Shown here in pieces: positions 17,259 through 27,131 of a stretch of DNA of 64,000 nt; position 1 is the stretch's first letter; every line of letters starts with the position of its first letter. The translations under genes and the position numbers were made by a program. Location of the stretch: the NCBI GenBank assembly GCA_023213235.1, contig CP096137.1, positions 197,587 through 261,586 of the forward strand, written 5' to 3'. The stretch comes from Elusimicrobiota bacterium (lineage in GTDB: Bacteria; Elusimicrobiota; Elusimicrobia; UBA1565; UBA9628). The notes beneath the pieces were generated by a model. It worked only from the letters and a program-made list of their open reading frames with translations, ran no database searches and was not told the origin of the DNA.

Positions 17259-17960
17259 CCGCCCCCGGGTCGTCGTGATGATCCCCACGTACAACGAGAG
17301 GGGAACGTCGCCGCCCTCGTCGACGAGATCCTGGGGCTGGGCGTGCCCGGCCTGGAGATACTCGTCGTCGACGACGAAAGCCCCGACGGCACCGCCGGCC
17401 TCGTCGAGGAGCTCGGCCGCGCGCGGCCCGCTCTGCGCCTGCTGCGCCGGCCGCCGCCGGCGGGCCGCGGCCTCGCGGGCCGCGACGGCTACCTGAAGGC
17501 GCTCGATCTCGGCGCGTCGTTCGTCATCGAGATGGACGCCGACTTCTCCCACCGGCCGCGGCACATACCGCAGCTGCTGGCCGCCATGGACGGCGCCGAC
17601 CTCGTCCTGGGATCGCGACTCGCGCCGGGCGGCCGCGATCTCGAGCGGACCTTCCTGCGCCACGCGCTGACCGCGCTCGGCGGCGCCTGGGCGCGCGCCC
17701 TTCTCGGGCTCCCGGTCGCCGACGTGAACTCGGGCTTTCGCTGCTTCTCGCGCGCGGCGCTCGAGGCCGTGTCGCCGGCGACGCTCGCGTCGGAGGGGCC
17801 GGCGATCGTGCACGAGACCCTGTATCGCGCGGCGCGCGCCGGCCTGCGCGTGCGCGAGATTCCGATCGACTTCGCCGAGCGCCGGGCGGGCGAGTCGAAG
17901 CTCGGCGTCCGGCAGCTGCTCGCCGGGTGGCTGGCGATCCTGCGCCTGAGGCTGTCGTGA
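17255..17960 (+). CDS. Polyprenol-phosphate sugar synthase, GT2/DPM1-like (two frameshifts)
   Basis: About 235 residues. VMIPTYNERGN, ILVVDDESPDGTA, MDADFSH and GSRLAPGG are the GT2 DPM1-type motifs. Such enzymes move mannose or glucose from a nucleotide-sugar to polyprenyl phosphate. One extra base in the run at 17262-17269 and one G in 17300-17303 are needed for the N-terminus. The GTG at 17255 overlaps the GT9 stop (GTGA). It would supply lipid-linked donors to the GT-C enzymes encoded next to it. Confidence 0.83.
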
Positions 17961-19467
17961 GGCGCGCCACCGGCGCTCTCGGCGCGGCGGCGCTGCTCGG
18001 CGTCTGCGCCCTCCTCCTGTTCGCACGGCTCGGGCATTATTCCCTTTGGGACGACGAGGCGGGGACCGCGCTGACCGCGCGCGGGATCCTTCTGGCCGGC
18101 GACACGAGCGCGGAACTCGGGCGAAACCTCTTCGCGGTCAACGGCGGCGCCGAGCTCGAGGGCCTGCGCCTTCGGTACATGCCTCCGCTGCAGGGCTACC
18201 TGGCGGCGCCGCTCCTCGCGCTCGCGCCGCGCAGCGCGCTGGCCGCGCGCCTGCCGTTCGCGGCGTGCGCGCTGGCGCTCGTCGCGTTGATGCTCGCGTG
18301 GCTGCGGCGCACAGGAGCGGGGCCCGAGGCGCGCGCGGCCTTCGCCGTCGCGCTGGCGTCCTGCGCGTCCTTCTTCCTGTTCGGGCGTCAGGCGCGCTAC
18401 TACGCTCCGGCGATGCTGTTCTCGGCGGCGGCCGCGTGGCAGTACGCGTTCTGGGACGGGACGAGGCGCCGCGCGCTCGCGCTCGCCGGCTGGACGATCG
18501 CGCTGCTGGCGACGAACTATCTCGCCGCCGCCGCGCTGTGGGCCTGCCTCGCGGCGGACTACGCGCTGTGGGGGCGCAAGACGCGCAAGCCGACGGCGCG
18601 GCAGTGGGCCATGCTGATCCTTCCGCCCGCCGCGGCGGCGGCGCTGCTTCTCTCGATCTGGTGCCCGTTCGGCAAGTCGCCCGTGCCGACGGTGGGCTAT
18701 TCCGCGGGCCCGGCCCTCGCCTCGTTCTGGTACGCGCTGCGCGACATGCACCGCGCGCAATTTCTCTCCCTCCCGCTGCTCGCCGCGGCGCCGCTGCTCT
18801 GGCGGCTGACGCGCGACGCGCGCCCGGTCCGCGCGGCCCTGGCCGTCCTCGTCTACGCGGCCGCCGTCGCCGCGCTCGCTCCGCTGCCGGCGTCCGGGCC
18901 GCGCGTCGCGCAAATCCGCTATCTCGCGCCGCTCATGCCGCTCGGCTTCGCGCTCGCCGCCCTGTGCGCCGAGGCCGCGCCCGCCCGCCTGCGCCGCCTC
19001 GCGCTCGCGGCGCTCCTGCTCCTGTGCCTTCCGGGCTTGCGCACGACGAGCGACTTCCTCGGAGAGCTGGCGCATCCGCCGTCGGAGCCGTACGCTCCGG
19101 CGGCGCGCTGGATCGCGGAGAACGTGCGCGAGGGGAATCGGTCGGGGTGTTCCCCGACTACGCGATGTACCCGCTCATGTTTCACGCGCCGAACGCGACG
19201 TATGCCTGGCAGCTGCCGTGGCCGCCGCAGCCGCGCTTCGCGGGGCTGCCCGAGATTCACTTCCGCGGCCGGATCCCGCCCGACTACGTCGTCGTCTTCG
19301 GTCCCGCCGTCGAGACGCTGCTCAGCGGCCCCTACGTCCTCGCGGCGACGCTCGACGCGTATTGGCGCGACGAGTACCGGCCGGAGCTTTTCTGGCGGCG
19401 ATTCGCGGCGAGGGGAAATTTCGACCGGAGCCGCGAGGCCGTCTACGTCCTGAAGAGGAAATCGTGA
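17957..19467 (+). CDS. GT-C membrane glycosyltransferase, GT39/ArnT-like (one frameshift)
   Basis: About 503 residues with ten or more hydrophobic helices. The first loop has YSLWDDEAGTALTARG, the acidic (DE) catalytic motif of the dolichyl-phosphate-mannose transferase/ArnT fold, which uses polyprenyl-phosphate sugars outside the membrane. Near residue 395 one more G in the run at 19132-19135 joins 'WIAENVREG' to 'ESVGVFPDYAMYP'. It starts at GTG 17957 overlapping the GT2 stop. Acceptor unknown. Confidence 0.75.
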
Positions 19468-20965
19468 CGGGAGGCCTCGAGGACCGCCGCGTCCGCCTAG
19501 GAGCCCTCGCGGCGCTGACGGCGGCCGCGTTCGCGCTCCGGGCTCGCGGCGCGGGCGCCGACGTCGTCGACCTGCATGAGCTCTTTCAGATGCACGCGAT
19601 CGCGGGCGCCGGCTCCTTCGCCGCGTTCGTCGCGCAGCTGCGCGACAAGCCGCTGCACGTCCTGCTCGATCCCCTGCTGACGTTCGCGGCCTCGCGCGTC
19701 TCCTCCGAGCTCTGGTGGCTGCGGCTTCAGCCGGCCCTGCTCGGCGCGGCCTGCGTGCCGGCGCTGTACGCCTTCGCTCGCCGGAGCGGCGCGGCGACGG
19801 CGCTGACGGCGTGCGCCCTGCTGGCCGCGTCGCTCCATCACGTCGAGTTCTCCGCGTTCGTCGATTTCTACCCGATCCTGGTCCTGTGGACCTTGGTCTC
19901 GTCGGAGCGCCTCGCCGCCGCGGCCGAGTCGGGCCGCCCGCGCGACTTCGCCTGGTACGCGGCCGCGCTCACGGGCTTTCTCTACACCCACCCGTGGTCC
20001 GTGCTCGTCGCCGGCTTCCACGCGGCGTGGGTCGCCGCGCGGCGCCGCGACCGTCTCGTCCCGTTCCTCGCGGCGGCCGGCGCCGCCGGAGTCCTGTTCC
20101 TTCCCTTTTTCGCGTGGTCGCTGAGCCGGGTCGTCCGCGATCCCGCCTTCGCGTATTCGGGCGCCGGGCACGCGCGCCCCTTCTACGAGGCGTGGTGGAC
20201 TTTGCGCTGCTGGGCCGGAGAGCCGGAGCGCGGCCTCTACGACCCCGGCGCGTACGAGGCGTGGACGAGGGCCGGGGGCGTCCTGTACGCGGCGCTCGCC
20301 GCGCTCGGCGCCTGGCGGCTGACCGTCGAGCGGCGGTGGGACGACCGCTGGCGGCTGGCCGCGGCGCTCGCGCTCGGCGGAGTGCCGGCCGTGTTCGCCG
20401 TCGACTGGTTCTTCGCGTACGACTACATGCCGCGGCAGGCGATCTTCGTCCTGCCGTTCTTCCTGCTGTTCGCGGCCGAAGGGCTCGCGTGGCGGCCGGC
20501 GCGCAAGGCGGGCGCAGCCGCCGCGGCGCTGCTGTTCGCCTTCCTGTTCTTCCACTACTCGCGCCAGCTCTCGAAGATGCGCAACCGCTTCGTCCAGGCC
20601 GCCGCCCAGGCCGAAGCCGGCACGCGTCCGGGGGACACCTTGCTCTTCGACGAGCCCAATTTCGCCGCGTGGTTCCTGTACTATTACGACCGGCCCGCGT
20701 TCTTCCGGCTCGGGCCTCCCCGCCTCGTCGACGGCTTCTACGTCTTCGTCCTGCCCGACGGCTTTACCGCCGGCGGGGGCGCCGGATCTCGGCCGTGTGG
20801 GACCCCCACGAGACTCCCGAGGTGGAGGTCCGCCGCTGGGCGGACCTCAGGACGCGCGTGGCGGCCGGCACCTTGCGCGACGAGAACTTCCGCTTCAGCC
20901 TCATGCGTCCCATGGCCCGCCGCAAGACGGCGCTGTTCCTCGCTTCCCTGGGAATCCGCCTGTAA
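19464..20965 (+). CDS. GT-C membrane glycosyltransferase, second copy (one frameshift)
   Basis: About 500 residues, polytopic, same plan as its neighbour. 'VVDLHELFQMHAI' sits in the first loop, in place of the usual DE/DD catalytic motif (an acidic residue pair is present as D..E). Ends with a soluble segment. Near residue 438 one extra G in 20775-20779 joins 'GFTAGGG' to 'RRISAVWDPHE'. GTG start overlaps the previous stop (GTGA). Putative lipid-linked-sugar transferase. Confidence 0.68.
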
Positions 20966-21009
20966 GGGGTGGAACCGTAGTCACGGACCAAAGTTGGGTT
21001 TTCGTTGCC

Positions 21010-21038
21010 TTGATTAGACGTCTCAGAGGCCCTATACT
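21010..21038 (+). promoter_or_regulatory. Sigma70-type promoter of the prepilin operon
   Basis: TTGATT (21010-21015), 17 bases, TATACT (21033-21038). The -10 ends 11 bases before ATG 21050, leaving a 5' leader of only a few bases. Confidence 0.6.
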
Positions 21039-21049
21039 ACGTCCAGCCA

Positions 21050-23620
21050 ATGAAACCGCCCTTTTCGCGGCCTTCCTTTAATCATGCCCAGTCCGGCGTG
21101 ACATTGACCGAGCTCATGGTCGCCGTCGCGGTCATGTCGATCGGCGTCCTCGGGCTGGTGGGCTCCTTCGCCGCCATCCAGCAGAGCATGCAGCTCTCGA
21201 AGAACAAGACCTTGGCCACGAACCTCGCCCAGGAGAAGCTGCACATCCTCATGCAGAAGACGTACCACCAGGTGCTCGTCACCCCCGATCCCAGCGGAAC
21301 GAACACCGACTTTCCCGCGAACTTCTCCTACGACAACACCTACTTCCCGCCGGAGAACATCCTCCAGGGCGGAGTCGTCTACACGCGCTACACCTATATC
21401 CGCGGCGTGCGCGAGAATTCCGGCGTCCTCGACTTCGTGTCGCCGACGACGCCCGACACCGGCATGCGGCAGATCACGGTCACCGTCGTGTGGAGCGAGG
21501 CCAACGTCAAGAAGAAGATGTCTTTGATCAGCGTGCTGGCGAACCCCGACTCGGTGATGGGCGTTTCCGGCCTCAACGGCAAGGTCAAGATCGTGAGCAC
21601 GGCCACCGGCATCCCGGGCGCCCTCGTTCTCGTCGCCGAGAACCAGGGCTGGCGCGACTCGACCAACGCGACGGGCGACTACAACATGATCGTCTCGCCG
21701 GGCGCCGCCACCTTGCTGGCCAGCGCGCCCGGCTACTACCCGAAGTACGTCGACGTGGTGGCCGTCGCCAACGCCGGCGTGACGACCGACATCGAGCTCG
21801 TGCCGATCGCCTCCGGCACCGTCAGCGGGACGGCCTGGATGCACCCCGGCCTCGTCATCAGCCAGGTCGTCGTCTCGACCGTGCAGGCCGACAGCGGCTA
21901 CATCGTGCAGTACGTCGAGCTGTTCAACCCGACGACGGGCGACATCACGATCGGCGGCGACCCGCCTCCGGTCAAGCTCAACCTGCGCGCCCCCGCGACC
22001 TGCACGGGCAGCGTGACCTGCGCGCACGCGACCTACGGCGTGAAGCTCGTCTACGTCAACAACGTCATCGACGCCGGCGGCTACTACGTCATCGCCAACA
22101 CGACGACGTTCACCGTGGCCGGCACGAGCGTCGCGGCGGACGCTTACTTCGACAACAACGCTCACACCTACTGCTCGCCGATGCCGTCCGGCGCGTACTG
22201 GGTCGCGCCGACGATGAAGCAGCTCCTGCTCGCCGGCCACGGCGGCGCGGTCTGGCTCACCGACGCGGGGGACGACACGATCGACGCGGTCGGCTGGTCC
22301 CACGCCGCCCAGGCGCCCTCGAACTTCGAGACGGACTACCTCACCTTGGCCACGGGCCTCGGCGACGGGGCCCAGGTCATCCGCACCTCGAGCCCGAGCT
22401 TCGTCAGCAACGCCTTCGGCCGGGCCTACGACTCGGGCCGGACGACGGCCGACGTGACCACGATGACGATCACCTACGCCGTCATCCCCTCGACCGACTC
22501 GACCGTCAGGCCGATCATCGCCGGCGTGCCCGCCGTCGGCGCGGTCGTCTCCGCCAACGACGGCCTCTCGGTCTCGTCGGCGGCCTACTCGATCGGCAGC
22601 CCGCCGCGCGCGATCTTCACCTTGCCGCACGTGGCGACCGGCTCATGGAGCGTCCTGATCTCGAGCGGCACCCGGCTCAAGCAGCAGAACGGGATTTCGA
22701 TCGCCTCGACCGGCTCGACCTTCGTCTTCCCGAGCAGCACGACGCGCCTCGTCTCGAGCGGCACCTACGGCTACATCACGGGCACGGTGACCGACGCCGA
22801 CGGCGTGGCCCTCTCCGGCATCTCGGTGAGCCCCGGCTCCGCCGGCTCCGCCCAGACGACGGGCGCCAACGGCCGCTACTGGCTCTCGGTGGCGCCCGGC
22901 CCCGTCGACGTCACGGCCAATCCGAGCAACGCGAACCCGACCTACGTCTCGCTGTCCTCCTCAAACGTCAACGCCGTGCTCGGCCAGATCAAGAGCGGCG
23001 TCGACTTCACGCTGTCCAAAGGCGGGCGCTTCACGGGCTTCGTCTCGCGCGACGGCGTCAACGCGCTTCCCGGGATCGCGATCTCGGCCAACGACGTCAA
23101 CGAGATCTCCCGAGACGTCCAGGTCTCCGATGTGAACGGCCGCTTTCTGACGATCAACGTCGCGACCGGCACCTACGAGCTCGTGCCCGCGATCGACTCG
23201 CTCGAGACCTCGACGCCGACCTATATCACGAGGACGGTCACCGCCGGCCAGACCGTCGACGTCGGCACCTTCACGATCACCGGCGCGCTCGGGACGATCT
23301 CGGGCGCCGTGACCGCGAGCGGAGCCCCGATCGCCACGGGCGTGCTCATCGTCGTGACGACGCGCACGCTCAGCGGCACGCCGCCGGCGCCGCCCAATCT
23401 CAGCACGGGGTCGCTGTCGAGCTCGGCGTATTATCTGACGTCGAGCCGCGAGGACGGCACCTACTCGGTCGACGTGCGCCAGAGCACGAACCCCCTCTAC
23501 AACATCTACGGCTACTACTACGCGACGAACAACACGGGCTCCTCGGCGGCGACGAGCCGCACGAGGACCGCCGGGGTCCTTTCCGGACAGACGACGGGCC
23601 AGCACAACCTCGCATGGTGA
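21050..23620 (+). CDS. Giant multidomain prepilin-like protein (PilV-like N-terminus, LTD and Ig-like domains)
   Basis: 856 residues. The N-terminus is a class III/IV prepilin signal: QSG16|V17TLTE21 followed by a hydrophobic helix, with Gly at -1 and Glu at +5. A pilin-like region to ~165 is followed by a carboxypeptidase-regulatory-like beta-sandwich (~172-255). Next comes a segment like a lamin-tail domain (~268-420; 'YVQYVELFNPTTGDITIGG', 'DDTIDAVGWS'), then at least three more regulatory-like/CnaB-type repeats (~570-830), each starting with G-x-V-x-G. It is probably a surface tip adhesin or pseudopilin exported by a type II/IV machinery. Far longer than a normal PilV (150-200). Confidence 0.78.
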   Translation: MKPPFSRPSFNHAQSGVTLTELMVAVAVMSIGVLGLVGSFAAIQQSMQLSKNKTLATNLAQEKLHILMQKTYHQVLVTPDPSGTNTDFPANFSYDNTYFPPENILQGGVVYTRYTYIRGVRENSGVLDFVSPTTPDTGMRQITVTVVWSEANVKKKMSLISVLANPDSVMGVSGLNGKVKIVSTATGIPGALVLVAENQGWRDSTNATGDYNMIVSPGAATLLASAPGYYPKYVDVVAVANAGVTTDIELVPIASGTVSGTAWMHPGLVISQVVVSTVQADSGYIVQYVELFNPTTGDITIGGDPPPVKLNLRAPATCTGSVTCAHATYGVKLVYVNNVIDAGGYYVIANTTTFTVAGTSVAADAYFDNNAHTYCSPMPSGAYWVAPTMKQLLLAGHGGAVWLTDAGDDTIDAVGWSHAAQAPSNFETDYLTLATGLGDGAQVIRTSSPSFVSNAFGRAYDSGRTTADVTTMTITYAVIPSTDSTVRPIIAGVPAVGAVVSANDGLSVSSAAYSIGSPPRAIFTLPHVATGSWSVLISSGTRLKQQNGISIASTGSTFVFPSSTTRLVSSGTYGYITGTVTDADGVALSGISVSPGSAGSAQTTGANGRYWLSVAPGPVDVTANPSNANPTYVSLSSSNVNAVLGQIKSGVDFTLSKGGRFTGFVSRDGVNALPGIAISANDVNEISRDVQVSDVNGRFLTINVATGTYELVPAIDSLETSTPTYITRTVTAGQTVDVGTFTITGALGTISGAVTASGAPIATGVLIVVTTRTLSGTPPAPPNLSTGSLSSSAYYLTSSREDGTYSVDVRQSTNPLYNIYGYYYATNNTGSSAATSRTRTAGVLSGQTTGQHNLAW

Positions 23621-24120
23621 ACAAGCTCAAGCGCCGCGCCGGCTACACGATGACCGAGATGATGATCACGGTCCTCATCGTCGGCATCGTCTCCGCCATG
23701 GGCGCGGGCATGCTGCTGCAGATCAACCGCTTCTTCATGATCAGCCGCACGAAGCTCGACCTGCAGCGCGAGGCCCGGGCGATCATGTACGTCATCACCC
23801 GCAACCTGCGCCAGGCCCAGAGCGACACGATCACGATCAGCCGCAACGCGTCGACGCAGCCGTTTTTTTCCAAGATCACCTTCACGAAGCAGCAGGGAAC
23901 GACGATGTCGTTCCAGCAGAACGGAGATAATCTGGAACAGGTCGTGGGCAACAGGACGCGCGTGCTGAGCAAGAGCGTGCGGTACCTCGCGTTCACGTTC
24001 CCGCGCTCCGACGACATGGGCATCGTCTCGGTCTCGATGACGCTGGAAAACCGCATCTATCAAGGTCGGACCAAGGCGCTGCATATGGCCTCCGAGAAGG
24101 TCCAGGTGATGAACGAATGA
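23614..24120 (+). CDS. Prepilin-like protein (PilW/GspJ type)
   Basis: 168 residues. N-terminal methylation motif RRAGYTMTEMMITVLIVGIV: cleavage after Gly9, Glu at +5, hydrophobic helix. The rest is a small globular pseudopilin domain. It starts at ATG 23614, overlapping the end of the giant prepilin gene by 7 bases. Order PilV-like, PilW-like, PilX-like is the minor-pilin order of type IV pilus systems; no assembly ATPase or peptidase lies in the window. Confidence 0.78.
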   Translation: MVNKLKRRAGYTMTEMMITVLIVGIVSAMGAGMLLQINRFFMISRTKLDLQREARAIMYVITRNLRQAQSDTITISRNASTQPFFSKITFTKQQGTTMSFQQNGDNLEQVVGNRTRVLSKSVRYLAFTFPRSDDMGIVSVSMTLENRIYQGRTKALHMASEKVQVMNE

Positions 24121-25421
24121 GAACCCAACGGCCGTCCGGCTCGAGCGGGCAGATCCTGATCGGCGTCATCCTCGTGATGATGGCGCTGTTGATCATGGTG
24201 CCCGCCCTCGTGCAGTGGGTCCAGCAGGAGTCCAAAGCCTCCGTCAAGGACAAGAAGTCCGCGACGGCGTTCAACCTCGCCCAGGCCGCGGTCGAGCGCG
24301 GCATGTGGAAGCTCAAGAGCTCGACGAGCACGTGGGCGACCGCCGTCGCGGGGACCGTCATCACCGGCTACGACTTCGACACGACCTACAAGGACGTCCC
24401 CGGAGGGACCTACCGCATCCGCTTCGAGGACGGCCTGCTCAACGGCGCGGCGGTGGTGACCGTCCGCGGAGAAGGACGCGACGAAGCCAACAAGGAGACG
24501 CGCGCGATCAGCGCGGTGTACCAGAACATCAGCATCCCCGGCGCGATCATCGCCGGCGGAAACCTGCAACAGGCGGGCACCTCCGTCGTGCAATGGGGGC
24601 CCGTGATGGCGATGGGCCCGATCACGCTGTCGGGCTCGGCGCTGACCGAGGGCTATCCGCGCAAGCTGTCGAAGCAATACGTCTCGCCGTTCGACACAAG
24701 CGTCAATCCTCCGAACACCGACAACCTCGAATGGTGGTCCGACTACGACGTGCCCGAACTCCCCGTCTTCGACTTCGCCGCGATGAAGTCCTCGGCGATC
24801 GCGACCAATACCTACAACTGCGGCGGCGTCTGGAACGCGGCCGTGCTCAACCAGGTCCTCTGCAACACGGGCTGCACGGCCTGCAACGTCGCGGGCCTTT
24901 ACCTCGACAGCCGCAGGGCCAACGACTACATCTGGTACTGGGACCAGGACGTGGTCATCAACGGCGCCGGCACCAAGGGAACGACGATCGTGCGCGGCAA
25001 CCTGACCCTCAAGGGCGGGGACTACGGAAACGTCGAGTCGAACATGCGCATCCCCTACGGCGCCTGGCGCGAGTACCAGAAGATCGACAACGCCGCGACG
25101 AACACATACCCTGGCGACAACGGCTACCAGGCGGTCAAGAACGAGTACGAGCTCGGCTCATGCGGTTCTACCTGCGAGGGCGGCGCCACCGGCGACGACC
25201 TCGGCTTCAGCGGGTTCGTCTACGTCGGCTCGGACATCACCATGACCTCCGGCAGCGCGGCCGACATCTACGGCGCGGTCTGGGTCGTCGGCGACTGGAT
25301 CTCGCTGAGCAACAACATCATCTTCTTCAACGACCAGCTCAGCGTTCCGACCCTCAACGTCGTGCTCGTGCGCCAATCCTGGCAGGAAACCGCGCCGAAT
25401 ACGACCGCCTGGGCTCCGTAG
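24117..25421 (+). CDS. PilX-like minor-pilin protein
   Basis: 434 residues. N-terminal hydrophobic segment (SGQILIGVILVMMALLIMVPAL) with a PilX_N-like 'SATAFNLAQAAVERGMWKL' helix just after it. No canonical Glu5 motif, as in many PilX/GspK proteins. The long C-terminal part carries several Cys (NTGCTACN, GSCGSTC) and repeated polar beta-type segments such as 'VVINGAGTKGTTIVRGN' and 'GFVYVGSDITMTSGSAADI', suggesting a beta-solenoid. The ATG overlaps the previous stop (ATGA). Confidence 0.7.
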   Translation: MRTQRPSGSSGQILIGVILVMMALLIMVPALVQWVQQESKASVKDKKSATAFNLAQAAVERGMWKLKSSTSTWATAVAGTVITGYDFDTTYKDVPGGTYRIRFEDGLLNGAAVVTVRGEGRDEANKETRAISAVYQNISIPGAIIAGGNLQQAGTSVVQWGPVMAMGPITLSGSALTEGYPRKLSKQYVSPFDTSVNPPNTDNLEWWSDYDVPELPVFDFAAMKSSAIATNTYNCGGVWNAAVLNQVLCNTGCTACNVAGLYLDSRRANDYIWYWDQDVVINGAGTKGTTIVRGNLTLKGGDYGNVESNMRIPYGAWREYQKIDNAATNTYPGDNGYQAVKNEYELGSCGSTCEGGATGDDLGFSGFVYVGSDITMTSGSAADIYGAVWVVGDWISLSNNIIFFNDQLSVPTLNVVLVRQSWQETAPNTTAWAP

Positions 25422-25425
25422 TTCC

Positions 25426-27131
25426 TTGAAGCCCGCGCGCCCCGGCTTCGAGCGCCTCGTTCTTTGCGCCGGGCTGTCGCTGTCCGTCCTGATGTGCCTG
25501 GGCCCGATCTCGAACCCGGACCTGCCCTGGCACCTCGCGGCCGCCCGCCGCATCGTCGCCGACCGGGCGGTGCCGCGCGCGGACTTCCTCTCCTGGACGA
25601 TGCAGGGAGCGCCGTGGATCGACTTCGAATGGCTGACCCAGCTGATCTTCCTCGCGCTCGACCGCGCGGCCGGGGCGGCGGGCCTTTGGGCGTTCAAGGC
25701 CGCGGCGTTCTGCGCGCTCGGAGGGCTCGTCGCCGCGCTTGTCGCGCTGTGGGGGCTCTCGGAGGCGTGGATCGGGCTGGCGGTGTTCGCCGTGATCGCC
25801 GCGCTGCGCCCCTTCATACAGGTCCGGCCCGAGAATTTCTCGCTGCTCTTTTCCTGCTGCAGCTGCTCGTCCTCGAGGCGCGCCGGCTCGGACGCCTTCG
25901 CGCCTCGGACCGCGCCCTGCTCGCGGGGCACGCGGCGCTCTACGCGCTGTGGGCCAACCTGCACGCGGGCTTCCCGATGGGCCTGCTGCTGTGCGCGTGC
26001 TACGGCGCGTGGGGCTGGGCCGCGGCCGGCGCGGCGGGAACCGTCCTCAATCCCTACGGCGTCCGGCTGTACGCCGTGCTCTGGGAGCACGGGCGCGACC
26101 TCTCGTCGCTGCGCGCGCTGATCACCGAATGGGCGACTCCGCGCATGGGCAACGAGTACATGGCCGGCTACTGGATCCTGTTCGCGTTCTCGGTCGCGGG
26201 GTTCGTCGCGTGCGTGGCGCAGGGGGCGCCGCTCCCGCGCGAGCACGTCCTCGCCGCCTTGGCCTTCGGCCTGGCCGGCTCGCGCTCGCTGCGGACGACG
26301 GCCTACGTCACGCTCGCCGTGTTTCCGCTGGGCCTGCTGGCCTGGAGCCGGGCGGCGGCGCCGGCGTGGTGGTCCCGAGTCCGTCCGTGGGCGCTCGGCG
26401 CCTTCTTTCTCCTCGCCGCGTGGCGCGTCGGCGCCGTCATGCGGCGCGACGGCTTCCTGCGCCACATCAAGCCGCCGTCGAACCTCGAACTTCGCGGCGC
26501 GGGCGCTTTCCTGCGCGACGAGAAGGCGGCGCTCTCGGGCCTGAAGCTGTTCAACCCCTACGATTGGGGCGGCTGGATCGACGAGAACCTCTACCCCGAC
26601 TACCGCGTCTTCATGGACGGGCGCTATCTCTTCGCCGGGCTCCTCAAGGAGATGAACGAGGCGGAGCGGACGCCCATCCTCTGGAAGAAATTCATGGACA
26701 AGCACGGCGTGGAGCTGGCCATGCTCCAGAAGACCGGGCGCATCGTCAGCTTCCGCGGCCAGACGAGCTGGCGCTCCTTCGACGCGTACGCGATGCCGCA
26801 AGACGAGTGGGCGCTCGTGTACTGGGACCGCCAGGTCATCATCTACGTCCGGCGCTCGAAGGTCCCGGCGGCGTGGGTGACGGAGCGCGAGTTCCGGCTC
26901 GCGCGGCCGCACGACCTGCGCCACACGGGGCTGCGCGTGCTGTCGGGCTGGGCGAATCTGAAGGACGTCGAAGCGGAAATCGAGCGCTACGAGCGCGTGA
27001 TCAACGATCCCGTCGAGACCGCGGTGATGCGCGCGTGGCTCGAGAACTTCAGGAAGGGCCTGGCGCCGCCGTCGGCCGCCCGTAAACCGACGCGCCCGCG
27101 TTCGAGTAAAGAAGCCGCGCCGAAGCCTTGA
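25426..27131 (+). CDS. Polytopic membrane protein, GT-C-like (one frameshift)
   Basis: About 568 residues, TTG start 5 bases after the PilX-like stop. Roughly ten helices to residue ~340 and then a soluble domain (~350-545) with 'NPYDWGGWIDENLYPDYRVFMDGRYLF', typical of a family of uncharacterised bacterial GT-C-like membrane proteins. N-terminal 'SNPDLPWHLAAARRI' carries the loop acidic residue. One more T in the run at 25849-25852 joins 'FSLLF' to 'FLLQLLVLEA'. Last gene of the + strand run; its end overlaps the convergent gene by 83 bases. Confidence 0.65.
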
